Shown here one piece after another: positions 45,353-56,635 of a stretch of 64,000 nt of DNA. Position numbers and translations under genes: made by a program. This DNA comes from Tenodera sinensis (taxonomy: Eukaryota > Arthropoda > Insecta > Mantodea > Mantidae). A model generated the notes under the pieces. It worked only from the letters and a program-made list of their open reading frames with translations. It was not told the DNA's origin and made no database searches. The stretch is taken from NCBI GenBank assembly GCA_030765045.1, contig CM060961.1, forward strand, positions 137,215,064 through 137,279,063. The letters run 5' to 3'. How positions within the stretch are numbered: position 1 is the stretch's first letter; every line of letters starts with the position of its first letter.

Positions 45353-46192
45353 AGGATGCTCTAAAATTCCCCGTACAAACTCCAAGCGCTTGTAGGGGGA
45401 CTGAGTATGTTTTTGCCTGGAACCCACGTCCGGAAATGTACCTGTTCCGTGCTACAGCCGTTTAAAACAAGTTCACTTGGTAAGTATGAAACAGGGTAGT
45501 TATGGAAGGGGTGCTTACGTCGGATCAGCTGATGTCATTTGACGTCTATCCTACCTCTCTGATCTGGTTCGAGCCTCATTCAGGTGCTTTGAGTGTAAGA
45601 GCAACGTCATGTTCGGGAACATCTGGACCAGCAATGCATGGGCCAAGGTTGTCCAAACACATGACCGCCAGGATCACTGGATTTAGTTCCTTTGGAATGT
45701 TTCCTCTGGGATCGAATGAAGCATTTATTAATGAGACTCCTGTAGATCAGAAGATCTGGTGGCACGAGTTGTGATCGTTGCAGGACAGATTGCAGACACA
45801 CAAAGTGTGATACAATGGATTTTTTCATAGCATTTGTAGGTACAATGTGTGCGTTGAAGTTGGTGCTTGCCACATCGAACCTTACTTGTGAATCAAAACG
45901 CTAACCATCCTTTGAAAAGGACAAAAAGAGTTTAAGGTGAACTGTAAACTACAATGTTTGTGAAAACTGATTAAGTTTCCTTTTCGTTTCTTTGGTTATT
46001 AATGAGTTGAAATGTAAAACAAAGTGATGTGCTGGGTCACTACTAATAAATTACCTGTAAAAGTGGTCGCATTAAAAACATAGAAGCGGTGCGTTTCTGG
46101 ACATGGGTTCCAAGTCAAAATGTTATCTACACGGTCCTCTCAAAGCCCATCAAAGTCCCAGAACTTTGTGAGGGGAATTCTAGAACACCCTA
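45353..46192 (+). mobile_element. Tc1-like deletion derivative with transposase C-terminus
   Basis: Ends match inverted: AGGATGCTCTAAAATTCCCC at 45353-45372, and the reverse complement of 46171-46192 reads AGGGTGTTCTAGAATTCCCC. The plus strand (about 45570-45890) encodes the C-terminal part of a Tc1-like transposase in shifting frames, including PVDQ, RVVIVAGQIADTQSVIQ and a degraded tail. The catalytic first half is absent. Confidence 0.65.
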
Positions 46193-46339
46193 TTACCTTA
46201 GTATAAAACCAGTTCTTGCTATCTCAATTTTTGATATGTGTTAATTAAACATCTACAATATTTTAAATCGCCTAAATTACAATAATGTATTGGTTCACAT
46301 ACATGAATTAATTACTATGCCCCTTAGTTATTGACATTT

Positions 46340-48060
46340 ATATGGGCAGTAACTTTGACTTCAGCCTGCTGACGAGGAGTCACTGCCTCAGGTCCGCTCC
46401 AATGGCCACTCTGTGGCTAATAAAGCCACTGTACTTGCTCCGAGGAAAATGTATTCCCCATGGACACTGGAGGAACTGCCAGTTTGGACGGGTCGTTCAT
46501 CGCCCTCTCTTGGCAGTAGAGGGCGGATCTTCAAGTCAGAAATTGCACATCTCTGTGACCATTTACCTGCCGCCTGTAGTTTCCTGTGGTTCTTTAATTT
46601 CAGCCCTTTCTCCTACGGGGACGCCCCAGTGGCCTTTTACAGAAGGTACGGGTCTTGGCACACCCGGTTCCCGAGTCACCCACCATCATTTCATACCTTC
46701 CATGTCCATCAACTGTTGCCAGGTGTAGCTTTCTTTGCTACTATTCATCAACCTCTTCCCCTTCTAGGATTATTATAATTATTAGTTTGTAAGGTCTTAG
46801 GTTTATTAACTCCTGTCTCACCAAAAGTGACCTTTTGTATCTCCGTGGTCCTGCCCCGTGGTTTCAGCGCGTCTTCCGACATGTATGCTCTCAGGAGGTC
46901 TAAGGTGCGAAGGTCGGGCGGACCATTCACACTGCCCCCATGTGTAGTCTTAGGTGCCGAGCGCGTCCACACCGTCATGTACATCCACATAGCTCTCTCA
47001 GGGTCCGGCCTGTGTTAATTCCCCGACGGCCGTAAGCCGTTGGATTAATATCACCGACCATAGAAGTTACTGCTGACGGAACCCCGGTGTAAACAACCAC
47101 AAGTCCCCTGAATCCGTGTCTGTCTCTAGCACACAGGCACGGCCTAAAGTGGGGAGCCACAGGCGGTTATTTCTGTGGTAGGGGCAAAAAGCCGAAGTGT
47201 GTGCGGTGAACGGTTTACCCATGTGGACAAGCAGTGGAGATCGGAGGGTAGTCCCTCTGAGGTACGCTTTGAGGTCAGTCATGGAGAGGTCTCCTTGGTG
47301 GCACAGACCTTGGAGATTTGGTATCTTTCTTTTTTAATCCCCGGATGGCAGGCTGATGGCTGCGGTTCCGGAAGGGGCTCCAATCAATCACGCATCCGCG
47401 TAAAACCCCGCTCACTGATAGTTTCCTTGTTACCGTGGCATGTGAAGGAAAAGCGATAAAGGACCTGAACCCATTTTACATTAAACGAGAAGTGGACAGG
47501 ATATGTGGCCCGGTAAAGAACGCAAGCAGACTCGAGACGGTACGCTATTGATAGAGACGAATAATGCAGACCAGTCGCAGAAAGTTTAAAAACTAGTTTG
47601 TTAGGGTCCTACCCTATCTTGAACTCGTGTCGGGGGGTTGCCACCACCTGCAGTCTGTACGGTCTTTCGAACGAGGAGATAGTCCCCTGCACCTCAGAGC
47701 AACGTGTATCACAAGCTTACCGTCTCACTCACAAGCAGGATGAGTACCCTTTACGGACACTGTTTCTCAGCTTCAAAGGCACTCAGTTGACAGCATAATT
47801 TTGTGAATACGAACGAGACGTAATATGCCAGTATGTTCCGATCCCCATGCGCTGTTTTCAGTGCCAGGAGTTCGGACATACTAAGATGTCATGTAACCAT
47901 CCTACTGTTTGTGAGCATTGTGGCTTACCCGCACATGAGGGCACAGCATGTATCCGTGATCCTTATTGCGTCAACTGTGTAGGGTCTCATCCAGCTAGCT
48001 CGTGACAATGTCCGAAGTTTATGGATGAAATGTGCTTCCAGGAGCGCAGTGAAGGGTGAG
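46340..48060 (+). pseudogene. LINE 5' UTR and Gag-like ORF1 with CCHC knuckles
   Basis: The GC-rich left part (46340-47450) is probably 5' leader. From about 47460 the coding remnant runs DLNPFYIKREVDRICGPVKN, then GSYPILNSCRGVATTCSLYG with SNEEIV, RVSQAYRLTHKQDE and PLRTLFLSF, as in Jockey/R1 ORF1 proteins. Three zinc knuckles follow (47853-48012): CFQCQEFGHTKMSC, CEHCGLPAHEGTAC and CVNCVGSH, the last broken by a TGA at 48003-48005. This nucleic-acid chaperone packages element RNA. At least two frameshifts. No ORF2 follows, so the copy is 3'-truncated. Confidence 0.75.
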
Positions 48061-48323
48061 GAATGGCCACTGGAGTGAGGCAAAAAACGCGTTTCAGTGG
48101 AGTGACCTACTTGAGCCGACTTCAGTCATGCCTATTTTATATCGTAAGGTACTTCGAACTGCTATATTGTAGCGCAAGTATTAAATTCGATCTGAGTCTT
48201 ACTTTAGGAACCTGTTATATAAATACTCAAAACAGAGTTTTCAAAGCAGGAGGACTGTTGACTTTGATCGTTTCAACCAAATAAATAAAATTTAAATACT
48301 GTGTCTTGGAACCTAAGTTCCTA
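48061..48323. other. No recognisable gene
   Basis: Short frame 48063-48284 without motif. Confidence 0.4.
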
Positions 48324-48556
48324 CACCGGGACACTATTCAAACTTTAATATTTATTTCACAATATTAAAGACCTTTACATTTAATTTTTCAGATAAAAAC
48401 TACTACTACAATAGCTAATTATATATAATTTTATTAGCTAATAAACTATTAAAATATTATTAGTTGTAATTTTTACCTGAAAAATTAAGTGTAAATTAAA
48501 TATAAAGGTCTTTGTTATTATGAAATAAATACTAAAGTTTGAACAGTGTACCGGTG
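48324..48556. mobile_element. Foldback MITE, 233 bp
   Basis: Nearly the whole element is an inverted repeat: CACCGGGACACTATTCAAAC on the left matches CACCGGTACACTGTTCAAAC in the reverse complement of the right, and similarity extends through AAGACCTTTA and AATTTTTCAG. The centre (AGCTAATTATATATAATTTT) is itself palindromic. Confidence 0.8.
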
Positions 48557-48858
48557 GCGTTAGACGTTAGACAAGAGCCAGAAATGTAGGAGTAAAGGTG
48601 TATCAAAAAGACATAAAGTACAAATTTGTACCAAAGTAATTAGCAGCCAGCTACTTTAAAGCTACAAACTACAACTACCTGTACTACATTTACTATTACG
48701 AAACTGTGTACTGATAGCGTTTATCTGCTTAATTGTTACCTTTATATTCTCTTTCCTTAGAAATTAATTAATTTACCAATTATTCAGTAAATAATATATA
48801 ATTTCTTTCAATAGTTCCTAATTAGGTACTTTCTTTGTTACTTCTATTTATCTTTACA
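48557..48858. other. No recognisable gene
   Basis: AT-rich spacer. Confidence 0.5.
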
Positions 48859-48878
48859 ATGATGATGATGGTGGTGGT

Positions 48879-48917
<39 letters not shown>

Positions 48918-48966
48918 GGTGGCGGTGGTGGTGGCGGGCGGTGGTGGCGGTGATGGTGATGATGAT
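48859..48966. repeat. (GAT)n/(GGT)n/(GGC)n microsatellite
   Basis: Trinucleotide repeat passing from GAT through GGT to GGC and back to GAT. Confidence 0.95.
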
Positions 48967-49585
48967 CAGTAACCGGAATTTTAGGCACCATTAGGCAGGC
49001 AAAAAATATAAATAACTAAAATAGGCAGGAAAAAAGGCATTATAAATACTCAAACAGGCAATAAAAGGCAATGAGAAAAATCCATTAAGTATTTAATACA
49101 TTACACAATTAAATAAATTGATTGTCATATTTTAAATAGCTTCAAAATTTTAAACAACGTGCTAGTGTTAATTGGTAAACATATGAAATTTTTTTAAAGG
49201 CTTGTGTATTGTAATGCCGTATTCGTTGCACAGAATAACCAAATCCTTTTTTTAAGTTCTCTGGGGTAATTTAGAATTTCCTGTTAGATAACACATTTTT
49301 CATATGATAAAAGACCTCTCAACATCGACAGAGGTTATTGGAGCAAATCTAAAACAGAATTTGCAGAATTTTTTAAATGTTTCTAAGTTTATCCAGATAA
49401 ATAATGAAATAAAGGCAATAAACTCATTTATTTCGTAAAATAGACGTATTTAAAAAGGCGAAAAAAAAGGCAACATAAAACTGTGGCATTTCAATTACAA
49501 AGGTATAATTCGCAGAGATTCACTTTTAAATTGAAGATAGATTTGACACATTTAAAAAGGCAGTCTGCCTAACTTCTGGTCTCTG
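48967..49585 (-). mobile_element. hAT deletion derivative, 619 bp
   Basis: TIRs CAGTAACCGGAATTTTAGGC and, in reverse complement, CAGAGACCAGAAGTTAGGCA. Exact 8-bp flanks ATGATGAT on both sides (48959-48966, 49586-49593), though these lie in a GAT repeat. The minus strand (about 49360-49190) encodes APITSVDVERSFIMKNVLSN, the hAT C-terminal dimerisation domain. AGGCA is repeated many times near both ends. Confidence 0.75.
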
Positions 49586-49593
49586 ATGATGAT

Positions 49594-50405
49594 GGTTATT
49601 ATCATTATAATTAAAGTAATAATAAAAATAATACAATAATGCTATGTATAGCCAAATTATGGGAGAGTTACAATTAGAACCTGTAATTGATCACGTATAA
49701 AATTGCCAGAATAAATGGACAAATCATCTGCATTGCATGCAGAACAGAATCTTTAAACCCATTCTTCACTACCCTACAAACGGGAGAGATATTTAGGTGG
49801 TCCAAAGAAGCGTTGGGCGGTATGAGATCCTAACAGTTCATGGGACCTAATACTTGAAAGCAAGAAAAAGTACATTCGTTTTAGTGACGTGAAAAATACT
49901 CATTTCAGTTTTTAATACATTTGCTTTTCAGTATTTGCTGCTCGATGTCGTCAGTGACGCATGCAATCCTCAAAACGTTGGTTTGTTTCGCAGTTTTCAT
50001 ATCTCCCCACTGATCCGGATCGACGTTTGTGCTCGCCTGGAACAGAAAATTCTAATTTACTAAAATTCGCCCGCGGTGAGGAAGCCGTAGCAACCCCTTT
50101 CTGAATAGGGATGCGTTCATTACTCCAACCCTATGCATAGCTGTTTACATACGCGCGCGCCAAGTGGGTCGCCTTTAATGGCGATTCTGTTTGTCGTTTT
50201 AAGCAAAGGAAGGAAGCGAACTTCCGCTTCTGGTACATGACAGCAGCACCAGCTTCTCCATCTTAACCCTAAATTTCTAAACACTGATCTTGCTGCCGTT
50301 CCTTCTTAACATGCATTTTGCTTGGAGTCAAACTTTTGTACAAGTTTTGTTTGCCAGACATACTGCAAACCCTTTCCGCAAACTGTGGTATTATCTAATG
50401 CAACA
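49594..50405. other. No recognisable gene
   Basis: Unassigned; GC content is somewhat higher around 50050-50230. Confidence 0.5.
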
Positions 50406-50796
50406 ATCTGATGTATTGCACTCACATGACTTTCTCCACTCTTGTACTAACTATTCTTACAAACTCTTATTCCTCTATCTTCGTGTTACTTGAGATAAAC
50501 ATTTATAGAAATTATTTTATTGCTTATTTCCATGTAGGTGCAAGGTCAATATGGGAATACAGTAGGCTTTGAGCAATAGTCAAATCTTATAAAGCTTTGA
50601 GATTTCGCTCTCTTTGCATGGTTAACATATTAAAAATGAATAACGATGTTCCATTTGACAGAAGTATAAGTTCTCCGAAACTCACACAAATAACAAGGAA
50701 TGGCTCGGAAATGGTTCACACTACAAAAAAATTGTTGAGATATAAGTTGTGTGTTTTAGCAAGATCTACATTTTTTTGTGTAGTAAGAATTGATCT

Positions 50797-51124
50797 GCGC
50801 TTGCCTCTGAGGAGGACCCGGGTTCGATCTCCGGTACCACCATGGGAATTTTATCCCCTCTGGGAGGTACGGCACGGGGTGCAATTAGCCTCGTTAGGTC
50901 TCGGGGGAACCAATTGAGGAGCTACTTGATAGAGAAGTAGCGGCCCCAGGTCGAGAAGGCCTCATAACTAGCCGGGAGGGCTCGGAGCGCTGACTACGTC
51001 CCACCCTCCAGTACTGTACCCCACCAATGACGCCTGTAGTGGGAAGAGGTGGGGGACGCAGCGGCTGGGCAGCAAGCCTTGGCCCTCCATGGGCTGTTGT
51101 GCTAGGGTTTAGTTCGTTAGTTTT
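50797..51124 (+). mobile_element. SINE-gamma with 12-bp TSD
   Basis: Head with a box B-like GGGTTCGATCTCCGG (about 50820), body with GGAGGGCTCGGAGCGCTGAC and AGAGGTGGGGGACGC, end GGGCTGTTGTGC plus a T-rich tail. Flanking AAGAATTGATCT (50785-50796) and AAGATTTGATCT (51125-51136) differ by one base. They are a single site in other RF1 copies, which proves the insertion. Confidence 0.8.
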
Positions 51125-51529
51125 AAGATTTGATCTATCTCTTAAGGTTTACCAGTTATGCAAGAGTAAGCAGGACTACATGGGCTATAGTCAAAAAAAT
51201 AAACATTTCATTTGCCACAAAAATATGTCAAACATATGGCTATTTAATTAAAATCATTCGAGCCATTTTCAAGAAAATCAACATTTTCGAAAAATTTTCC
51301 ACGTAGAGTGTAGCTTAAGGGTTAAGGAATTTTCTTAAAAATCTTGGTACCGCATCCTTAAAAGACATTAAACTTAAATACCAACTTTAGTTTTTAACCG
51401 ACTTTTTATTTTTGAGTTATACTGTCCACATACAGACACACAGGCACACTCGGACCTTTTTCTAAAAAAGCTTCCTTTTTTTTTCCCCCCCTCAGTAGGC
51501 CTCAAAACATATATAAACTAACTAAACCC

Positions 51530-51840
51530 GGCACAACAGCCCATGAAGAGCCAAGCCTTACCACTCAGCCGCTGCGTCCCCCACCTCGGCACACTACAGG
51601 CGTCATTGTTGGGTTGCAGTACTGGAGGGTGGTACGTGGTCAACGTCCCGATCCCGCCCGGCGAGTTATGCGGTCTTTACGACCTGGGGTCGCTACTTTT
51701 CCACCAAGTACCCCCTCAATTGGCCCCCCCCCCCCCCGGGACTAACGAGGCTGAGTGCACCCCGTGCCAGACGTCCCAGAGGGGATAAAATCCCCATGCT
51801 AGTACCGGTGATTGAACCCTGGTCACCGTATACGGTTAAA
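51530..51840 (-). mobile_element. SINE-gamma, second copy
   Basis: Reverse copy with GCACAACAGCCCATG at its 3' end, GTCCCCCACCT, CCCCCCGGGACTAACGAGG and a head near 51810 (GGTGATTGAACCC, inverse B box). A poly-C run (51726-51738) is inside. No clear TSD. Confidence 0.75.
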
Positions 51841-51912
51841 TTTTGTCATGGAAGTTTTGGGTGGAATACAATACTTCGTCTCCTTCACTATATGTAGTAG
51901 AGAAAGTAAAAA

Positions 51913-52312
51913 TGTTGGAAATTGATTTATTGTTACACTTCAGTTTAATAGAAACAAATCCATTAAATTTGTAAAAGAAATTTCCCAAGTAATTTTCGGT
52001 TCCTAATTGAATGTGAACTAATACGACTCAAAAACATAAACATTTCAGAAAAATAACTTCCCAGATTTTTCGTAGTGCTTTTTATATTTTGTCTTAACAT
52101 TTTGAAACAAATGGAATAAAAATTGTATGTGTGGAGCATTTTGAATTTTCAAAAATGTAGTAAAAAGAGAAAGCGAGAAAGTCAGCTTTAAATTTCCAAA
52201 AGGCTGCTTCGCGACATGCGCATGGATATTAAAAAGTGACGTGACGCCATGTTTACGAACCATTGAATGATAACGGATACAGATTATGAAACTACAAATT
52301 TCTAAGGTTAGA
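51913..52312. other. No recognisable gene
   Basis: AT-rich; a 102-codon minus frame (52353-52045) has no motif. Confidence 0.45.
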
Positions 52313-52535
52313 TTATTTTGTTGTTTAACGACGCTGCCAATTGCCAGGATCACATCAGTGTCGCCGGTGTGCCGGAATTTCGTCCCGCAGTTCTTTTACA
52401 TGCCAGTAAATCTACTGACATGGAGCGGTCGTTTTTAAGCACACTTAGAAACCATCGATCTGAGCCGTGTTTGAACCCGCGACCTTGGGATCAGTAGTCC
52501 AGCGTCTAACCAACTGAGCCACCCAGACCGACAAA
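52313..52535 (-). mobile_element. SINE-alpha, full-length tRNA-headed copy
   Basis: On the minus strand: box A TGGCTCAGTTGG (52510-52521), box B GGGTTCAAAC (52469-52478), then GTAGATTTACTGGCATGTAA, GACGAAATTCCGGCACACCG, GATGTGATCC and an end GCGTCGTTAAACAACAAAA. Three partial copies lie at 6.95, 25.1 and 62.2 kb. Confidence 0.85.
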
Positions 52536-52982
52536 GCAAAATTCAAAGATAAATTATAGGCACGAAATACAAACATGTGTTTTTGGGAGGATTTTACTCA
52601 AATTTCACTTATACTTACCCTTAAAGCATACAGGAAAATTAAGTGAAAATTGTGCAGTTCTTTAGAGAGAAATTATGACAATGGCTTAAGTTTTTATCCT
52701 GCGGATAAATTCAAGGTGGAAACAGGGTTTCCTAAAGAAATTTCCCCATGATATGTAGATAGTACTTCCAGAATTTGCCACATAATATCTGTAGAGGCAG
52801 AAGATCCTCAGCATACAAATTCGTTACCCGATAATCACCATAAACTTATATCTGAACATTCGGAGAAAACGAAATTGTGTATTGCAAGTCAAATTCCAAT
52901 GATAGAATGTGTAAGAAAGAATGTAGTTTGTAAGTGCTTAAAAGCTTAACATATTTTCGAAATTATAGAGCAAACAGGTGTA
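52536..52982. other. No recognisable gene
   Basis: AT-rich spacer. Confidence 0.5.
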
Positions 52983-53838
52983 TTTTTACTTTCTCTACTA
53001 GTAAGTAGGGGAAGTATTGTATTCCACCCAAAAATTCGATGTCAAGATTTCACCGGAAATATATGCTTTGAGATCCCTGAACCAAAAAAAAGGGGAAAAA
53101 AAAAAAAGATCCGTATGTGTGTGATGTGTGTGTGTGTGTCAGTCTGTGGACAGCATAACTCAAAAGCGACAAGTAGGTTAAAAACCAAAGTTGGTATTTA
53201 AGTTTAATGTCTTTCAAGGATGTGATTCGAAGATTTTGAAGAAAATAGCCCCACCCTAAACTACCCCTTACATGGGACATTTTTCGAAAATTTTGATTTT
53301 CTTGAAAGTGGCTCTGACGACTTTGATTAAAATGTCATATGTTTGATATATATTTATGAGTAATGAAATGTATATCTTGAATTTTCTGGCCATAGTCCCT
53401 GTAGTCGTATTTCTCTGGACGAATTTTGCATAACTGGCAAACCATTAGATATAGACCAACTCGTACTGTACAAAAATGTAGATCTTGCTAAAATACACAA
53501 TTTATGTCTCAATACATTTTCTTGTTGGGTGAGCCATTTCGGAGATACTCCTTGTTGTGTGTGTGAGTTTCGGAAAACTTAAAACGTTCGTGAAATGTAA
53601 CAGCGTTCAGTTTTTTATGTTAGGTGTGCAAAAAGAACGGAATCTCAAAGCGTTAAAAGATTTGACTATCACACAAAGCCTACTGTATTCTAGTATTCCC
53701 CTTGCACCTACAAGGAAATAAGCAATAAAATAATTTGTACAAATGTTTATCTTAACACGAAGAAGATATAGGAATAAGAGTTTGTAATAATGGCTAGTAC
53801 AAGAGTAGAGAAAGTCATGTGAGTGCAACACATCAGAT
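52983..53838 (+). repeat. RF1 copy F, full length
   Basis: All RF1 landmarks from ACTTTCTCTACTAGTAAGTA to CACATCAGAT, with a short poly-A and TG tract (about 53083-53145). Confidence 0.85.
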
Positions 53839-53840
53839 CT

Positions 53841-55130
53841 TTTTTAACTAAGTACCGTTTTGTAATTCGGCCGCTGCAGCGCTACGTCTGTCATTCGGTG
53901 CATGCGCGTGTTTGCATCTGTTGGCCAGCCACAGAACATATAACTATGGCCAGCCACAGCCGCCATCACGGAAGAATTGGCGTGTTTATGTATGTACGTT
54001 AAAATGCCTCAGTTAATTGAAAATCTGCCGACTGTGAAATTGGTTCTGTGAGTGCAAAGGATATGAAAGTGGCTGAAATTTATCGGTAGATTAGTGAAAG
54101 TTATCACTAATAATCACTTATAAGTGAGGCAATTGTAGGAAAATAGTTCAGAGCATTTAAAGATGGCCGCACGAATGTTCATAAGGAACGAAGTGGGCGA
54201 CCTTCTGTGATTACTAAGGACTTGGAGCAGCAAGTTGACGAAAATGTTCAGAGGACAGGCGCTTTACGATTTCATCCTAACCTATTGAGTTTCCTCAGTT
54301 TTAAGAAGTGTTCTTTATGGAATTGTGACAGAGCACTTAAATTATCGTGTTGTACTCATGCCGTGTACCGAAAATGTTGACTGAAGTGCACAAAAGCTAG
54401 TATTTAACCACTACATTGACTTTCCTGAAGCAATACAGAGTTTTTGGGAATAAGTTTTAAGTTACAGACGACGAAACATGGGTAGCTCATATTATGCTGG
54501 AATTGAAACAATACATGTAGTTGCGGCATTCAACACCACACAAGAACGTGCAAACAATTTCGGTCCAAAAAATCGTGTGCTGTGTTTTGGGATAGGAAAG
54601 GAGTATTGCTAGTGGATTTTGGTCCCGTGGTGACTGTAAATCTGAGACCTATTGTGATACCTTAACTAAACTGCGTTGTGCAATCCAAAACAAAAGGTGT
54701 GGCACGCTGAGCAAAGGAGTTATTTTGCTGCATGATAATGCCCACCCACAAGTGGCTGATCGTTCCCAAGATCTCGTCGCATCATTTGATCACCCTCCGT
54801 ACAGTTCCAATCTAACGCCCACTGACTACCACTATCTTAAATGGTTTCCTAGATAATGGGTCATCAACTAACATTGGCAAGATATCGCATTTCGACGCTT
54901 CCTAAAAAGTTCCATGGTGCGTCACGAGTTGATGACGGTATTGTAGTGGTTACCAAAGCAAGCGACAGATTTATATGCTGATGGAATTCAAAGTCTGGTT
55001 GCACGATACGACTAAAGATATTTTTGGAAATTATGCTGAGAAGTAGATAAAAGTACAAGATTTCATTTAAAATGTATAAAAAAAAAAACACATTCGCATG
55101 CTTTTGTTCTCAAAACGGTACTTTAAAAAC
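53841..55130 (+). mobile_element. mariner element with degraded transposase
   Basis: TIRs share AAGTACCGTTTTG (left, about 53850-53862) and its inverse CAAAACGGTACTT (right, about 55111-55123). The 1.3-kb length is typical of mariner. Inside, in shifting frames: RSGRPSVITKDLEQQVDE near 54190-54250, TDDETWVA (first catalytic Asp, about 54463), VQSKTKGV, ILLHDNAHP (second Asp, 54734) and TPTDYHYLKW (third Asp, 54834). The last two Asp are about 33 codons apart, close to DD34D once a frameshift is allowed for. Many stops; inactive. It sits directly at the 3' end of RF1 copy F. Confidence 0.8.
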
Positions 55131-55579
55131 ACATCTCGTATTTTGATAGTATAAATATTTTAGATATTTATAGTGCATACAACTCCAATGTCTAATTATT
55201 GCCAAAACTTAACATTTATCGTGCAGCAAGCTCATGACTTTCTCTGCCAATTATAATTTATTTTTAAAGGTGTTGTAAACTCGTTACAAGATAGCTTAAC
55301 TTTATATGCACTTCCTGTTAATCATACTTTTTGTGATTTGGATTATTATTGAACAACTTAATAGTTTAAGAAATATCTGTAAAGTAAGAATTCGCTTCCT
55401 CAGTTTCATTTTTCTTGGAAAACGATTTCTAAGGTTCTGTCATTAATTCTATAACTAATCTACAAAGCTCGTTGCTTTGAAACAAAATAGAGGAATCTGT
55501 GAAATTCTCTCTGAAATAGTAATAGTAGTGCTGGCACGAATAGTGGTCAGCTCTACGCGGTAATAAACTTGGAGAAGCG
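55131..55579. other. No recognisable gene
   Basis: AT-rich. Confidence 0.5.
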
Positions 55580-56070
55580 AAATAGCTTCCGATATACTGA
55601 GTAAACATCCTCTCACGTATCTCGTCAAGACGAGATGATTTTGGCCACTGCAATTTTACCTTTTTAAACGCGACCCTGCTCCTTTTTGTCCGTTTAGCGA
55701 CAACCTTTCTTGGTCCGTCAAGTGCTGCTACAGTTTGTTTCCCTGGCGCACTTTCGAGACACTGCAACTGCCCGTCAGACTTGCAGAGGTCCTGGCGGAC
55801 GATAAACAAGCGGCCGAAAAGTTTTTAGCAAAGATAAACATGAACTCGAGGGTTTAAAGCTTTAGATATCGAATGTTATACTTTTTCGACCATTTTATAA
55901 CTTTGTTTTAATTCGGCTTTTGTCTCTTTGGTATATTTATGTATATTTGTTTTCCTTTTTACTAGTAATTTTATTTTATGTTGACACTTATCTCTGACTT
56001 TTTCCAGGATCCGTTTTTAAGGACGCTGCTGACCAAGCAGTTGACTGCCCTTAAACCTTCATCCCTCTCC
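55580..56070 (+). mobile_element. LINE 3' end, copy 3
   Basis: Parallels 3080-3600 closely: CTTCCGATA-ACTG, CACTGCAATTTT, CGCGACCCTGCTCC, TGACAACCTT-type sequence, CAGACTTGCAGAGGTCCTGG and CGGACGA, then a stop and the same 3' UTR. It ends with a degenerate hairpin (GGACGCTGCTGACC ... GACTGCCCTTAAACC). Confidence 0.7.
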
Positions 56071-56635
56071 CTCCCTCTGAAATATTAATTGAAACTGCAG
56101 ATAATTTATTAATAGTGAAATATAGATTATTATTTAATAAGCAATATTCTAGTTTTGAAAACTAAGAGGAAATTCTGTAGTTAGAATTAATGAAACAGTA
56201 CTTTTGGTTCCCTTCAAGGTCCTAGCTAAAACATTTTCTCATAAGTCACTGTGGGTTAAAAGAAAAGTATGGGGTTAACAGGAATGTAAACCTTGGGACC
56301 ACATTACCTAAGGAGTATGATCTTTTCAAGCAAGTTCGAAGGTATATGAATGAAAAAATACAGATGTTTTAAGCAAGATAAGGGGTTAATTCTCCCGAAA
56401 AGTTGACCGGCTGACTTATTATGCTTACCCTTCTCGTATGAGGACTTACACCTCGCTGCACTTACAGTCAGTGCCTGGGGTCAGATGACTGTCGAGCAGC
56501 AGACGAACACTGGATTCAGAGAGCTCATACAGGATTAGGTGCTCAGCCCAAAACCTGCTATGAGAATGAGAAAGCATATGAAATGAAATGATGGTGAAAT
56601 GGATGAAAGAGATTGTGATTAGGAGCAGTTGAAAT
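56071..56635. other. No recognisable gene
   Basis: No motif seen. Confidence 0.5.

Larger units (their letters stand above)
50406..51912 (-). repeat. RF1 copy E, interrupted by two SINEs
   Basis: RF1 in reverse, from ATCTGATGTATTGCACTCAC to GTAGTAGAGAAAGTAAA. Two SINE-gamma copies in opposite orientation (50797-51124 and 51530-51840) interrupt it. Its microsatellite is short (about 51430-51450). Confidence 0.85.
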
